NCBI RefSeq assembly: GCF_900156625.1
Contig: NZ_FTOB01000002.1
Coordinates: 800,275 to 864,274, forward strand
Source: Zobellia uliginosa
GTDB taxonomy: Bacteria; Bacteroidota; Bacteroidia; Flavobacteriales; Flavobacteriaceae
Direction: 5' to 3'
DNA: 64,000 bases
Shown in pieces: positions 18,505 through 28,108 of the stretch. The position numbers and the translations under genes are program-made. Position 1 is the first letter of the stretch. Every line of letters starts with the position of its first letter. The notes under the pieces were generated by a model. That model saw only the letters and a program-made list of their open reading frames with translations. It was not told where the DNA came from and ran no database searches.

Positions 18505-21378
18505 ATGACCAAACAACCAGAGGCCCTATTAGAACATAACTTGATCCAACAACTTATTGGCCTGGGCTATGCTGCTGTAAAAATACAAGATGGCGATGCC
18601 CTGGTTTCCAATTTAAAGTTACAGTTAGAGGCCTTTAACAAAACTACCTATTCCGATAAGGAGTTCGATGCCGTTCTAAACCATTTGGCCAAAGGCAATG
18701 TTTTTGAAAAGGCCAAAACCCTAAGGGACCGCTTTAGCTTTACCCGCGAAGATGGTGAGGTGGTGTATGTGCGTTTTTTCGATTCGGAAAACTGGATGAA
18801 CAATCGCTTTCAGGTCACCAACCAAGTGCAGCAAGAGGGCTCGTACCTAAACCGCTACGACGTTACGCTTTTGGTCAATGGCCTGCCCTTGGTACAAATA
18901 GAGCTTAAACGTCGAGGACTCGAAATAAAGGAAGCCTTCAACCAGATCAATCGCTATCAAAAACATTCCTTTTGGAGCAATCACGGCTTGTTCCAATATG
19001 TACAATTGTTTGTGATCAGCAATGGGGTCGATACCAAGTATTTGGCAAACAACAAATTGCAATCGGTAAAACAGACCTTCTATTGGGCCGATAAGAACAA
19101 TAAGAATATAACCGAATTAGAGGATTTTGCAGAAGCATTCCTTGATCCAGATCATTTGGGTAAAATGATCGCCCACTATGTGGTAATGAACGAGGCGTAC
19201 AAGATCATGATGGTACTGCGGCCTTATCAGTACTACGCCGCAGAGGCCATCATAAACCAAGTAGCGACTTCCAACGAAAATGGCTATATCTGGCACACCA
19301 CAGGATCGGGCAAAACCTTGACCTCTTTTAAGGCGAGCCAAATTGTAATGGATCTGCCAGAGGTGCATAAAGTGGTTTTTGTGGTAGACCGTAAAGACCT
19401 CGATTACCAGACCATGAAGGAGTTCAATGCCTTTAAAAAAGACAGTGTAGACGTTACGGACAATACCCGCTCTTTGGTAAAACAACTCGCGGACGATTCT
19501 AAATTGGTACTGACTACCATTCAAAAATTGAACAATGCCATTTCCAAATCCCGATACGAGAGAAACCTCGGCCATTTACAGGATAAAAAAGTGGTCTTTA
19601 TTTTTGATGAGTGTCATCGGAGCCAGTTTGGGGAAACGCACAAAAAAATTACCGAATATTTTAAAGGAAGCCAATTGTTCGGCTTTACGGGTACGCCCAT
19701 TTTTGCCGGTAATGCGTCAAAAAATGACTTAGGGAAACGTACCACCAAGGACCTCTTCGGCAATTGCCTGCATAAGTATGTGATTACGGATGCCATAAGG
19801 GACCAGAACGTGCTCAAATTCAGTATTGAGTACGTGGGCAGGTACAAGCAAAAAGGGAATACCTTTATAGATATCGAAGTCGAGGATATTGATAAAAAAG
19901 AAGTCTTTGATGACCCTGATCGCTTGGAGAAAATAGTGGATTACATCATTGCCTACCACGATCAAAAGACCTTCAATAAAGATTACTCCGCACTATTTGC
20001 CGTAAGCAGTATCGACCATGTGATACGATATTACCAGCTCTTTCAAAAGAAAAAGGAAGAAGGCAGGCATAATTTACGGGTAGCTACGATTTTCACCTAT
20101 GGCGCCAATGAAGAAGATGAAGAGGCACAAGATTACTTGCCGGGAGATGAACTACCCATAGCTGCAGAACCCGAAATAAAATACCGATCCGGTCATACAA
20201 GAGATCAATTGGATGTATTTATCGGTGATTACAATAAAATGTACAACACCAAATTCTCCACCAAAGATGCTCAACAATTTGAGAATTACTTTAAAGACAT
20301 CAGCAAGCGTTTAAAGGAGCGGGAGAAAACCACCTTTAATAACGAAAAAGATAGATTGGACATTGTATTGGTGGTCAATATGATGCTTACAGGATTTGAT
20401 GCTAAAAAGGTAAACACCCTATATGTAGACAAGAACTTAAGACAGCATGGCCTCATTCAGGCTTTTTCCCGAACCAACAGAATATTGGGTGAAGAGAAGT
20501 CACAAGGAAACATTCTTTGTTTCCGCAACCTAAAAAAGGCGACCGACGATGCCATAACGCTTTTCTCCAATAAGGATGCCATTGAAACAGTTGTTATGCC
20601 CAATTATGAGGCAATAGCCAATAAGTTTGACGAGGCACTCAAAAACTTACGGGATGTGGCACCTAGCTATAAAAGTGTGGACGATTTACCCAGTGAAGAA
20701 GAGCAGGCACAATTTGTTCAGGCATTTCGTAAACTTATGCGAAGCATGAACGTTTTGCAGTCCTACACCGATTTTGACTGGGAAGACCTTACCATAAACG
20801 AACAGGAATACGAAGATTATAAAAGTAAATATTTAGATCTCTATGACCAGATAAAACAAGATAGGGCAAAGCAAAAAACATCCATCTTGGAGGATATCGA
20901 TTTTGAGTTGGAGCTCATACATCGTGATGAAATAAATGTCGCCTATATCCTGAAGTTGTTGGCCAAACTCAAAGGGGCTAAATCATCGGAAGTTAAGGCA
21001 CAGAAAAAAGCTATTATCGATTTATTGGGCGGAGATCTTATGCTGCGTAGCAAACGCGAACTTATCGAGAAATTCATTGAAGAAAATTTACCGCAAATTA
21101 ATGATGTAGATGATATTGAAGACGAATTTGAAAGGTATTGGCAGGAACAAAAGGTATTGGCCCTGTCTAAATTGTGCGAAGAGGAAAACCTTGATAAGGC
21201 CCAGTTCAATGCTTTGATCGAGAGTTATATCTATAGTGGCCAAGAACCCATACGTGACGAGGTTTTTAAGTGTTTGGACAATAGACCTAGCATTTTAAAA
21301 GCAAGGGAAATAGGGGAGCGTATTTTAGATAAAATGAAAGAGTTCGTGTCCATTTTCGTTCAAGGATTAAGTGCTTAG
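18505..21378 (+). CDS. hsdR: Type I restriction endonuclease subunit R
   Basis: The 957-residue protein starts with a PD-(D/E)xK nuclease domain (D119, E133-L-K135). The superfamily 2 translocase motor follows, with Walker A GSGKT at 267-271 and a DECH box at 368-371, and then an SF2 motif VI-like region (QAFSRTNR) and a helical C-terminal part. It hydrolyses ATP to pull DNA toward the bound complex and cuts far from the recognition site. The ATG follows the fic stop codon with no spacer, so it is expected to be translated with fic. Confidence 0.95.
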   Translation: MTKQPEALLEHNLIQQLIGLGYAAVKIQDGDALVSNLKLQLEAFNKTTYSDKEFDAVLNHLAKGNVFEKAKTLRDRFSFTREDGEVVYVRFFDSENWMNNRFQVTNQVQQEGSYLNRYDVTLLVNGLPLVQIELKRRGLEIKEAFNQINRYQKHSFWSNHGLFQYVQLFVISNGVDTKYLANNKLQSVKQTFYWADKNNKNITELEDFAEAFLDPDHLGKMIAHYVVMNEAYKIMMVLRPYQYYAAEAIINQVATSNENGYIWHTTGSGKTLTSFKASQIVMDLPEVHKVVFVVDRKDLDYQTMKEFNAFKKDSVDVTDNTRSLVKQLADDSKLVLTTIQKLNNAISKSRYERNLGHLQDKKVVFIFDECHRSQFGETHKKITEYFKGSQLFGFTGTPIFAGNASKNDLGKRTTKDLFGNCLHKYVITDAIRDQNVLKFSIEYVGRYKQKGNTFIDIEVEDIDKKEVFDDPDRLEKIVDYIIAYHDQKTFNKDYSALFAVSSIDHVIRYYQLFQKKKEEGRHNLRVATIFTYGANEEDEEAQDYLPGDELPIAAEPEIKYRSGHTRDQLDVFIGDYNKMYNTKFSTKDAQQFENYFKDISKRLKEREKTTFNNEKDRLDIVLVVNMMLTGFDAKKVNTLYVDKNLRQHGLIQAFSRTNRILGEEKSQGNILCFRNLKKATDDAITLFSNKDAIETVVMPNYEAIANKFDEALKNLRDVAPSYKSVDDLPSEEEQAQFVQAFRKLMRSMNVLQSYTDFDWEDLTINEQEYEDYKSKYLDLYDQIKQDRAKQKTSILEDIDFELELIHRDEINVAYILKLLAKLKGAKSSEVKAQKKAIIDLLGGDLMLRSKRELIEKFIEENLPQINDVDDIEDEFERYWQEQKVLALSKLCEEENLDKAQFNALIESYIYSGQEPIRDEVFKCLDNRPSILKAREIGERILDKMKEFVSIFVQGLSA

Positions 21379-21456
21379 AATATGGCATTCCAACTGAAAG
21401 AAATAAAAAGAATTTCTATCCTCAAAGCTGTCGAAGATATTGATAATCATAAGTAG

Positions 21457-21675
21457 AGGTTTAGCTTTCTTTCAAATTTGATTTATGTCTACAATGAATA
21501 TTGGGATTCATATTATGCGTTATTGTTATATCCATCCTTGGAAACTGAAAAACCTAGTTTTATTCCTTTTGAAGGAGATGTAAAACATCAATGTGCAATT
21601 GGAAAATTAAATGTCCTTAGGAGGAACAAGCTAAATGATAATTTGGGCGAAGAAATAATTCAGTGGTTTTCTTAA
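21457..21675 (+). pseudogene. C-terminal remnant of an McrC-type restriction subunit
   Basis: After a TAG at 21454 the frame reads a segment (LSNLIYVYNEYWDSYYALLL, then YPS...) that matches the end of McrC-like PD-(D/E)xK proteins, whose C-terminal part carries a QMYxYNxYW...LLLYP pattern. It is followed by the usual short tail ending EEIIQWFS. No ATG start, nuclease core or McrB partner is seen, so this is the end of a lost McrBC system. The match is from memory of the family, not a search. Confidence 0.6.
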
Positions 21676-21836
21676 AATATTTTGTCCTTTTTTAATCTGT
21701 AATCAGCTTTACTGAGGACGTCTTTTTCTTAGAAACATCGTAAAATGTTAATGATGCGGTATGACCGTAATTACTTCATCCCTAGCTCCAAACGAAATTA
21801 GCAATTACGTAAAACTTTAATATCACCCGGACAATA

Positions 21837-21877
21837 AGTAAGTAAAATGCTATGTTATCTTTATATGGTACTACAGT
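21837..21877 (+). promoter_or_regulatory. 41-bp promoter-like element, copy 1
   Basis: AGTAAGTAAAAT, six bases, TTATCTTT, four bases, GGTACTACAGT. The same blocks with the same spacing recur at 26330-26370. TATCTTTA at 21856-21863 fits the Bacteroidetes -7 box (TAnnTTTG) except for the last base. Confidence 0.65.
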
Positions 21878-21908
21878 TGAGCCTCTCCTAAAAAAACTGT
21901 ACTTAATT

Positions 21909-21989
21909 ATGGCGGGAGATTACGATTATCGTCGAGTTCGATTTGAATGTTTTGAAGCTAACGGCACCATGCTTTTTCGTAAAAGTTAA
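21909..21989 (+). CDS. Possible 26-residue ORF just downstream of the 41-bp element
   Basis: An ATG 32 bases after the 41-bp element opens a 26-codon frame starting MAGDYDYRRVRFECFEANG and ending in TAA. It has no signal peptide and no family I recognise. It could be a leader peptide, the stub of a lost gene, or chance. Confidence 0.2.
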   Translation: MAGDYDYRRVRFECFEANGTMLFRKS

Positions 21990-22099
21990 TTATTTGAGCT
22001 TTAATTTATTTATATTTAGCCCCAACTAAGGATGTAAACTTTTGAACAAGAGCATAAAAGTCAATGCGTTTTATTTAGATATTAGAGTCCCCCAACGCT

Positions 22100-25000
22100 A
22101 TGATCAGAAGCTATAGATATCCAACATATTTTTTTATAATGTTGGCCATCCTTTTCGCGTGTACGAAAGAGGTTCATCTTCTAACTGAAGTAGAGTTTGA
22201 TCTATTGGGCGATAATACGGAGGAAGGATTTGTTAACGAATCTCTTGCAACGGTCCTAACCGTATCTCCAGAGGAAATTGTAGATGAAATTACCTATAGC
22301 TTTAAGTATACGGTAAAGGAAGGGGAGGGCTTTTTTGAGGATGGGAACGGAGCACCCTTAGTACCGGGAGAAATGTATCTTTTTGAAGGGTTGTCCCTCA
22401 ACCTCAATTATATAGGTACTGAAGCTGGAGGGCATAAGGTTCTCATTCAAGCAGAGGATTTATATGGTTTTTCCAAGGAACTGGAGTTAGTCTACACTCT
22501 TAAAAATGTGCCTGCAACATGGACGGCTACCACGGCCGATAATGAACTTCTTGTGGGGGGTACCACAATTATTACGGTCACTCTGGGTGATGAAGGGGCT
22601 GGGTATACCTCCTACGAACGTAATTATAATATTACCGTGGGGTCGGGGGAATGGACCAAGGAAGACGGCACGGGATTGGAAACAGACACTTATGTTCAAA
22701 TCGTTCCCGGCACTTATCAATATAACTTTGAGGCCACAGAACTAGGGACGGTAGTTCTTACGTTTGATCTTCAGGACGATAATGGACAGGTAATTACAAC
22801 AGAGGTCGTGCTTGAAGTGGTAGAGGAACTCTCATCGGGAGAGAATGACATTCTAGCTTTCTCTTTACCGGAACAGATGGGTGCGGCCATAATTGATGCT
22901 GAGAACCAAACCATATCTGTAACCGTACCAGAAGGAAGTGAACGGAATATTGCGCCATCGGTATTGTCGGTCTCCGAGGCAGCCACAGTCTTACCTGGAA
23001 TCGAAGCACCACAAGATTTTACGAACCCGGTCGTTTATACGGTCACGGCAGAGAACGGTGATGAAAAAGAGTGGACGGTAACGGTAACGGAAGAAGTAAG
23101 AGCTATTGAAATAACTTCATTTAGTATGAATGGGGTGGAAGGGACTATATCTGACACGGAAATCACTTTAGAATTACCATCTGGGACAGACGTCACGGCA
23201 TTGGTTCCTACGATAGAGTTTATTGGCGGGTCGGTGAATCCAATGTCCGGAGTGGCACAGGATTTTAGCAATCCTATTGCGTATACGGTTACAGAGGGTA
23301 GTATGACCAAGGTATATACGGTTACGGTCACTACGGTCGCAAACGAAGCACCTACGGCTAGCGACTTTACGGTTAACGTCCTTATAAATTCCGTTAACAA
23401 CAGTATAGATGTGGAACCGCATATAGGCGACCCTGAAAACGACGGCCTTACCGTGGGTATAGAAAGCGGCCCTGCCAGCGGTACGGCGACCATTTCGGGA
23501 ACGATCATCAGCTATACCCCGAACAACGGTTTTTCCGGTGAGGATGAAATCACCTATACGGTTACTGACGGGAACAACCCAGCGGTGGGCGGAACGCTGA
23601 CGATACAGGTCAATGCCTTGGCGAACCAAGCGCCAACGGCCAACGACTTTAGCTTCAGTGTAGAGGCCAACTCGAGCAATAATGCCATAGACGTATCCGG
23701 CCAAATCAGCGACCCTGAAAACGACGGCCTTACCGTAGGTATAGGAAGCGGCCCTGCCAACGGTACGGCGACCATTTCGGGAACGATCATCAGCTATACC
23801 CCGAACAATGGTTTTTCCGGTGAGGATGAAATCACCTATACGGTCAATGACGGGAACAACCCAGCGGTGAGCGGAACGCTGACGATACAGGTCAATGCCT
23901 TGGCGAACCAAGCGCCAACGGCCAACGACTTTAGCTTCAGTGTAGATGCCAACTCGAGCAATAATGCCATAGACGTATCCGGCCAAATCAGCGACCCTGA
24001 AAACGACGGCCTTACCGTAGGTATAGGAAGCGGCCCCGCCAACGGCACGGCGACCATCTCGGGAACGATCATCAGCTATACCCCGAACAACGGTTTTTCC
24101 GGTGAGGATGAAATCACCTATACGGTCACTGACGGGAACAACCCGGCGGTGAGCGGAACGCTGACGATACAGGTCAATGCGTTGGCGAATGAAGCGCCAA
24201 CGGCTAACGACTTTAGCTTCAGTGTAGAGGCCAACTCGAGCAATAATGCCATAGACGTATCCGGCCAAATCAGCGATCCTGAAAACGACGGTCTTACCGT
24301 AGGTATAGGAAGCGGCCCTGCCAACGGCACGGCGACCATCTCTGGAACGATCATCAGCTATACCCCGAACAACGGTTTTTCCGGTGAGGATGAAATCACC
24401 TATACGGTCAATGACGGGAACAACCCGGCGGTGAGCGGAACGCTGACGATACAGGTCAATGCCTTGGCGAATGAAGCGCCAACGGCCAACGACTTTAGCT
24501 TCAGTGTAGAGGCCAACTCTAGCAATAATGCCATAGACGTTTCCGGTCAAATCAGCGACCCTGAAAACGACGGCCTTACCGTAGGTATAGGAAGTGGTCC
24601 TTTTAATGGCAGTGCAACTATCTCTGGAACGATCATCAGCTATAGCCCGAATAACGGTTTTTCCGGTAATGATGTTATTACCTACACGGTCAGTGACGGG
24701 AACAACCCGGCGGTGAGCGGAACGCTGACGATACAGGTAAATGCCTTGGCGAATGAAGCACCAACGGCCAACGACTTTACGTTTACGGTACCTGGCAATT
24801 CCACCAATAATGCCATAGACGTGTCCGGCCAAATCAGCGACCCTGAAAACGACGGCCTTACCGTAGGTATAGGAAGCGGCCCTGCCAATGGCACGGCGAC
24901 CGTCTCTGGAACGATCATCAGCTATACCCCGAACAACGGTTTTTCCGGCGAGGATCAAATCACCTATACGGTCAAAGACCCAAGTAATCCTGAAGTGAGC

Positions 25001-25645
25001 GCAACCTTGACGATAACCGTAACTAATCTTGCCCCAGATGCCGTGGCTTCGGGACCTAGTAGTGCAGCACCTAATTCTCTGGTGTCATTTACAGGCAGCG
25101 CTTCTTCAGACCCTAACGGAGACAGCTTAACCTATTCATGGAATTTTGGTGACGGCAATACTTCAAATGAAATGAATCCATCCCATACCTATACAGGTTC
25201 AGGGGATTATGATGTAGAACTAACGGTTAACGATGGTAATGGGGGAAGTGATTCAATGACGATTAGCATATCAATTGAAACCCCGATTACTTTTAATCGA
25301 ACAACGGGTGTTTATACTGCTCCTGCCGGATCAAATGTTACTATTGAAATTGTTACTGCCAACGCTACAGGTAAGGGAGATGCTACTTTAGAGGTGCGCA
25401 CAGCACCCGGCGGAACTCTTCGATTATCGTTGATTAATACGTGGAATACCACACCAGGTAACCCGGAAAGCGATATGAAATCAGGAAGTTTTACTATGCC
25501 GACTAATGGAGAGGTTTATTTGAGTGGGAGTCATACAAATAGAATACCACCAGAAGGTATAAATGTTACAGGAATAACTATTTCCAATAGTCTAGGAGGG
25601 TCAATTGGAGATTATATGGATGATAATTACCCTATCCCGCAATAG
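22100..25645 (+). CDS. Large surface lipoprotein with cadherin-like tandem repeats and a PKD domain
   Basis: The 1181-residue protein has a lipoprotein signal (lipobox LFAC) followed by TKE, a charge pattern compatible with surface export. Residues of about 25-245 form two beta-sandwich units, about 250-415 are two DUF5018-like units, and about 414-977 are six cadherin/Ig-like repeats of 94 residues that begin APTANDFSF. A PKD domain (WNFGDGNTSNEMNPSHTY) covers about 980-1060. The last 120 residues are an unassigned beta-rich domain ending at PIPQ, without a type IX sorting signature. It is probably an adhesin or carbohydrate-contacting surface protein. Short Asp/Asn-Gly stretches in the repeats may bind calcium. 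Confidence 0.8.
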   Translation: MIRSYRYPTYFFIMLAILFACTKEVHLLTEVEFDLLGDNTEEGFVNESLATVLTVSPEEIVDEITYSFKYTVKEGEGFFEDGNGAPLVPGEMYLFEGLSLNLNYIGTEAGGHKVLIQAEDLYGFSKELELVYTLKNVPATWTATTADNELLVGGTTIITVTLGDEGAGYTSYERNYNITVGSGEWTKEDGTGLETDTYVQIVPGTYQYNFEATELGTVVLTFDLQDDNGQVITTEVVLEVVEELSSGENDILAFSLPEQMGAAIIDAENQTISVTVPEGSERNIAPSVLSVSEAATVLPGIEAPQDFTNPVVYTVTAENGDEKEWTVTVTEEVRAIEITSFSMNGVEGTISDTEITLELPSGTDVTALVPTIEFIGGSVNPMSGVAQDFSNPIAYTVTEGSMTKVYTVTVTTVANEAPTASDFTVNVLINSVNNSIDVEPHIGDPENDGLTVGIESGPASGTATISGTIISYTPNNGFSGEDEITYTVTDGNNPAVGGTLTIQVNALANQAPTANDFSFSVEANSSNNAIDVSGQISDPENDGLTVGIGSGPANGTATISGTIISYTPNNGFSGEDEITYTVNDGNNPAVSGTLTIQVNALANQAPTANDFSFSVDANSSNNAIDVSGQISDPENDGLTVGIGSGPANGTATISGTIISYTPNNGFSGEDEITYTVTDGNNPAVSGTLTIQVNALANEAPTANDFSFSVEANSSNNAIDVSGQISDPENDGLTVGIGSGPANGTATISGTIISYTPNNGFSGEDEITYTVNDGNNPAVSGTLTIQVNALANEAPTANDFSFSVEANSSNNAIDVSGQISDPENDGLTVGIGSGPFNGSATISGTIISYSPNNGFSGNDVITYTVSDGNNPAVSGTLTIQVNALANEAPTANDFTFTVPGNSTNNAIDVSGQISDPENDGLTVGIGSGPANGTATVSGTIISYTPNNGFSGEDQITYTVKDPSNPEVSATLTITVTNLAPDAVASGPSSAAPNSLVSFTGSASSDPNGDSLTYSWNFGDGNTSNEMNPSHTYTGSGDYDVELTVNDGNGGSDSMTISISIETPITFNRTTGVYTAPAGSNVTIEIVTANATGKGDATLEVRTAPGGTLRLSLINTWNTTPGNPESDMKSGSFTMPTNGEVYLSGSHTNRIPPEGINVTGITISNSLGGSIGDYMDDNYPIPQ
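23339..25030 (+). repeat. Six tandem 282-bp coding repeats
   Basis: Units begin at 23339, 23621, 23903, 24185, 24467 and 24749, exactly 282 bp apart. The central units differ at only a few bases, whereas the first and last are more diverged. This pattern indicates recent duplication or gene conversion inside the surface protein gene. Confidence 0.92.
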
Positions 25646-26329
25646 GTAGCACGTAATCTATTTATAAGTATTAGCGCATTGTTTGCCCTAGCGGAGACTA
25701 TTGTTCCTAGCAATTTTATTCCGTAATTATTGTAAACGTAGTTATTGATTCTCTACCCAAAAATTCTAAGTAAGCGCGGAACATTCAAAATAGCCCATTA
25801 GTGCTTATCTTTCTCTTCCAAAATGTAATAATTGAAACGGGTTTAATGATACAATTAGGAATCTGACAGGACAGAATAATTTAGTTCAAATAAGCAATAG
25901 TCGATTGTTGACTGTTGATTATGAAAGTGCTATAAGCCCTCCATTAATCTTTGTATAAAGATGAAATAGATAGTTCTTACTTTACTTATGGTTCTCACGT
26001 TTTGTAGAGGACAAAGCGCTAATAAGCATTTATGGGGCATAGGGAAATAACCCCATAGGATGGCGCAGGCCAACACGGTAATCTAGCGGGCCGCCATTGC
26101 CTACAACCAGAAGAAATACTTGAAATTCACGGAAAAATAGGCGAAAATCTGGAAGGGATTACCAGCCTTGTCACTTTTCCTAAAAAGACACTGTCTTAAT
26201 AAATGTGTAAGCCAAAAATCAAGGATTTCATTACGACATTATAACCTACTTGAATATTACTTCCCTTGAGTTTCTGAATTTTTCATACCATTTACGTCAA
26301 TATCCGGGCATTCTACACGTATATCTTAA
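25646..26329. other. Gene-poor region with decayed coding fragments
   Basis: No intact gene is seen. At 25961 an ATG AAA is followed by TAG and then codons that read like a signal peptide (IVLTLLMVLTFCRGQSANKH). Further on, near 26090-26198, a short open frame ends in TAA. These look like scraps of lost exported-protein genes. Confidence 0.35.
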
Positions 26330-26370
26330 AGTAAGTAAAATATTACATTATCTTTGCGGGGTACTACAGT
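26330..26370 (+). promoter_or_regulatory. 41-bp promoter-like element, copy 2
   Basis: The same blocks and spacing as at 21837-21877. Here TATCTTTG at 26349-26356 is a full match to the Bacteroidetes -7 box, and the nuclease ATG follows 23 bases after the element. Confidence 0.7.
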
Positions 26371-26393
26371 GTACGATATAAAGCCATAGCCCT

Positions 26394-27827
26394 ATGAAGT
26401 ATTTTGCCCCGAATTACCTTGCTCTTTTTGTTCTGACCTCTCTTTTTCTAGTTGCTTGCTCTAAAGAGGATTACCGTCCCGACCCTTATTCGGCCCGGGA
26501 AATCCCAATAGAAGGACTTGCCATTAATGGCGAATTGGATGTACCTACCTATTACTATGATAATCAGGGGCCACATAAACATAAACCCAAGGGCTTAGCG
26601 GCTAAGGTGGTGGGTTTTACCGAAACCTTTGAATCGGCCTCCAAGGGAAGTTATGCGGCGGGCAGTGTATCTTTATCTCCTTCAGGGGACTGGTATCTTG
26701 ACGACGCCCTTTTAGGAACTTTGGCCAATGACCGAAAGTTTGGGGCCAAGTCGGTACGAATTAGAAATAGCGGGGCATTGACCATGAGTTTTAATATGGA
26801 GAATGGCGCGAGTAGCGTTCTTGTACGCCATGCGGCCTACGGTAATAACGGGCCATCGGATTGGAGGTTGGTAGCGTCATACGATGACGGTGCAAGTTGG
26901 TACTTTGTCGGGGATACCATTACAACGGATTCCACCATCCTGAATACGGTGACATTTGAGGTAAATGAAACGCAAAGCGTTCGCTACGGAATCTATAAGG
27001 TTTCTGGCGGGGCCAATAGGATCAATATCGATAATATTGAAATTGATATAAATACATCGGGGGGAGGAGATAGTCCGTCTATGGATAGTAACCTAACCTT
27101 TGGAAACCCCTCTAATGCCGCGTCTTCGCCCGATAATTACTTCCTCTCGAAACCGGATTTTAGCCTTTCCTACAATAACAGCAATGGAACGGCCAATTGG
27201 GTGAGCTGGCATTTGAGTACGGCATGGACGGGTACTACTTCAAGGTGTAACTGTTTTAAATCGGATACCACCCTGCCCAATACTTTCTTTAGGGCGACCA
27301 CCAGCGACTATACCAATTCGGGCTTTGACCGAGGGCATTTGTGTCCTTCGGCGGACCGTAATGGCAGTGAGGACTCCAATGAGAATACCTATTATATGAC
27401 CAATATCGCACCGCAGGCGCCGGACAATAACCAGAGGTCATGGGCCAATCTTGAGAACTATCTGCGTTCGTTGACCTTGGAAGGCAATGAAGTCCATATC
27501 ATTTCCGGAGTGCTAGGAACCGGGGGCTCGGGAAGTAAGGGGGCGGCAAACACCATATCAAACGGGGAGATAAACGTACCGGATGCCTTCTGGAAAGTTG
27601 CCTTGATCTTGCCTAATGGAAGCAATGATATTCAACGTGTGACCACCTCCACAAGGGTGATTGCCGTATTGGTCCCCAATGACCAAGACATCAATACGGA
27701 TTGGATCCAATTCAAAACTACGGTAGACCACATAGAAAGCTTGACCGGCTATGACCTTTTTGAGAACCTATCCGATTCCGTAGAATCGGTTTTAGAGGCA
27801 ACAGTCGATACCGAACCCTCGGTCTAG
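26394..27827 (+). CDS. Surface-exposed DNA/RNA non-specific endonuclease lipoprotein
   Basis: The 477-residue protein has a lipoprotein signal (lipobox LVAC) followed by SKED, which resembles the Bacteroidetes surface-export signal. Residues of about 75-225 form a beta-sandwich, possibly carbohydrate-binding. The C-terminal half is a beta-beta-alpha-metal nuclease of the NucA/EndA family: the catalytic motif DRGH stands at 312-315, and the metal-binding asparagine lies in the segment TNIAPQAPDNNQ. Such enzymes cut single- and double-stranded DNA and RNA without sequence preference, so roles in nutrient scavenging, biofilm DNA removal or defence are possible. It has its own promoter, identical in design to that of the cadherin-like gene. 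Confidence 0.88.
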   Translation: MKYFAPNYLALFVLTSLFLVACSKEDYRPDPYSAREIPIEGLAINGELDVPTYYYDNQGPHKHKPKGLAAKVVGFTETFESASKGSYAAGSVSLSPSGDWYLDDALLGTLANDRKFGAKSVRIRNSGALTMSFNMENGASSVLVRHAAYGNNGPSDWRLVASYDDGASWYFVGDTITTDSTILNTVTFEVNETQSVRYGIYKVSGGANRINIDNIEIDINTSGGGDSPSMDSNLTFGNPSNAASSPDNYFLSKPDFSLSYNNSNGTANWVSWHLSTAWTGTTSRCNCFKSDTTLPNTFFRATTSDYTNSGFDRGHLCPSADRNGSEDSNENTYYMTNIAPQAPDNNQRSWANLENYLRSLTLEGNEVHIISGVLGTGGSGSKGAANTISNGEINVPDAFWKVALILPNGSNDIQRVTTSTRVIAVLVPNDQDINTDWIQFKTTVDHIESLTGYDLFENLSDSVESVLEATVDTEPSV

Positions 27828-28108
27828 CTAAAGTATTTTACACAAGCAGGACTTAATTCTTTCTTGGACAGCTATGATATGAGGAGGTTTTTGGGACAAA
27901 GCCCGGCTAATGGCTTCATTTACTTATATGATTGCATAGAACCCCGATAGAATTAAAATGGAGCAAGGAAGAACAAAAGAAGCGCACTCGTACAATCTTA
28001 TAATGCCTAGAATTTGCTGACCAAGTAATTTTTCGCTCGCTTGATGCCTTTTTTATTCTTTTACACGGACATGTCCAAAAAAACCTGACAACATCAAAGT
28101 GAATAGGG

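Larger units (their letters stand above)
21676..22099. other. Intergenic region between mcrC remnant and surface lipoprotein gene
   Basis: It holds the first copy of the 41-bp promoter-like element (21837-21877), a possible 26-codon ORF (21909-21989) and AT-rich DNA leading to the gene at 22100. A TATATTTA at 22011-22018 could be a nearer -7 box for that gene. Confidence 0.5.

Noticed and set aside
23174-24958. A 594-codon open frame antisense to the cadherin-like repeats
   Set aside because: It follows from the periodic 282-bp repeats and codon bias of the sense gene; its translation is a low-complexity Arg/Val/Gly repeat without start context or family.
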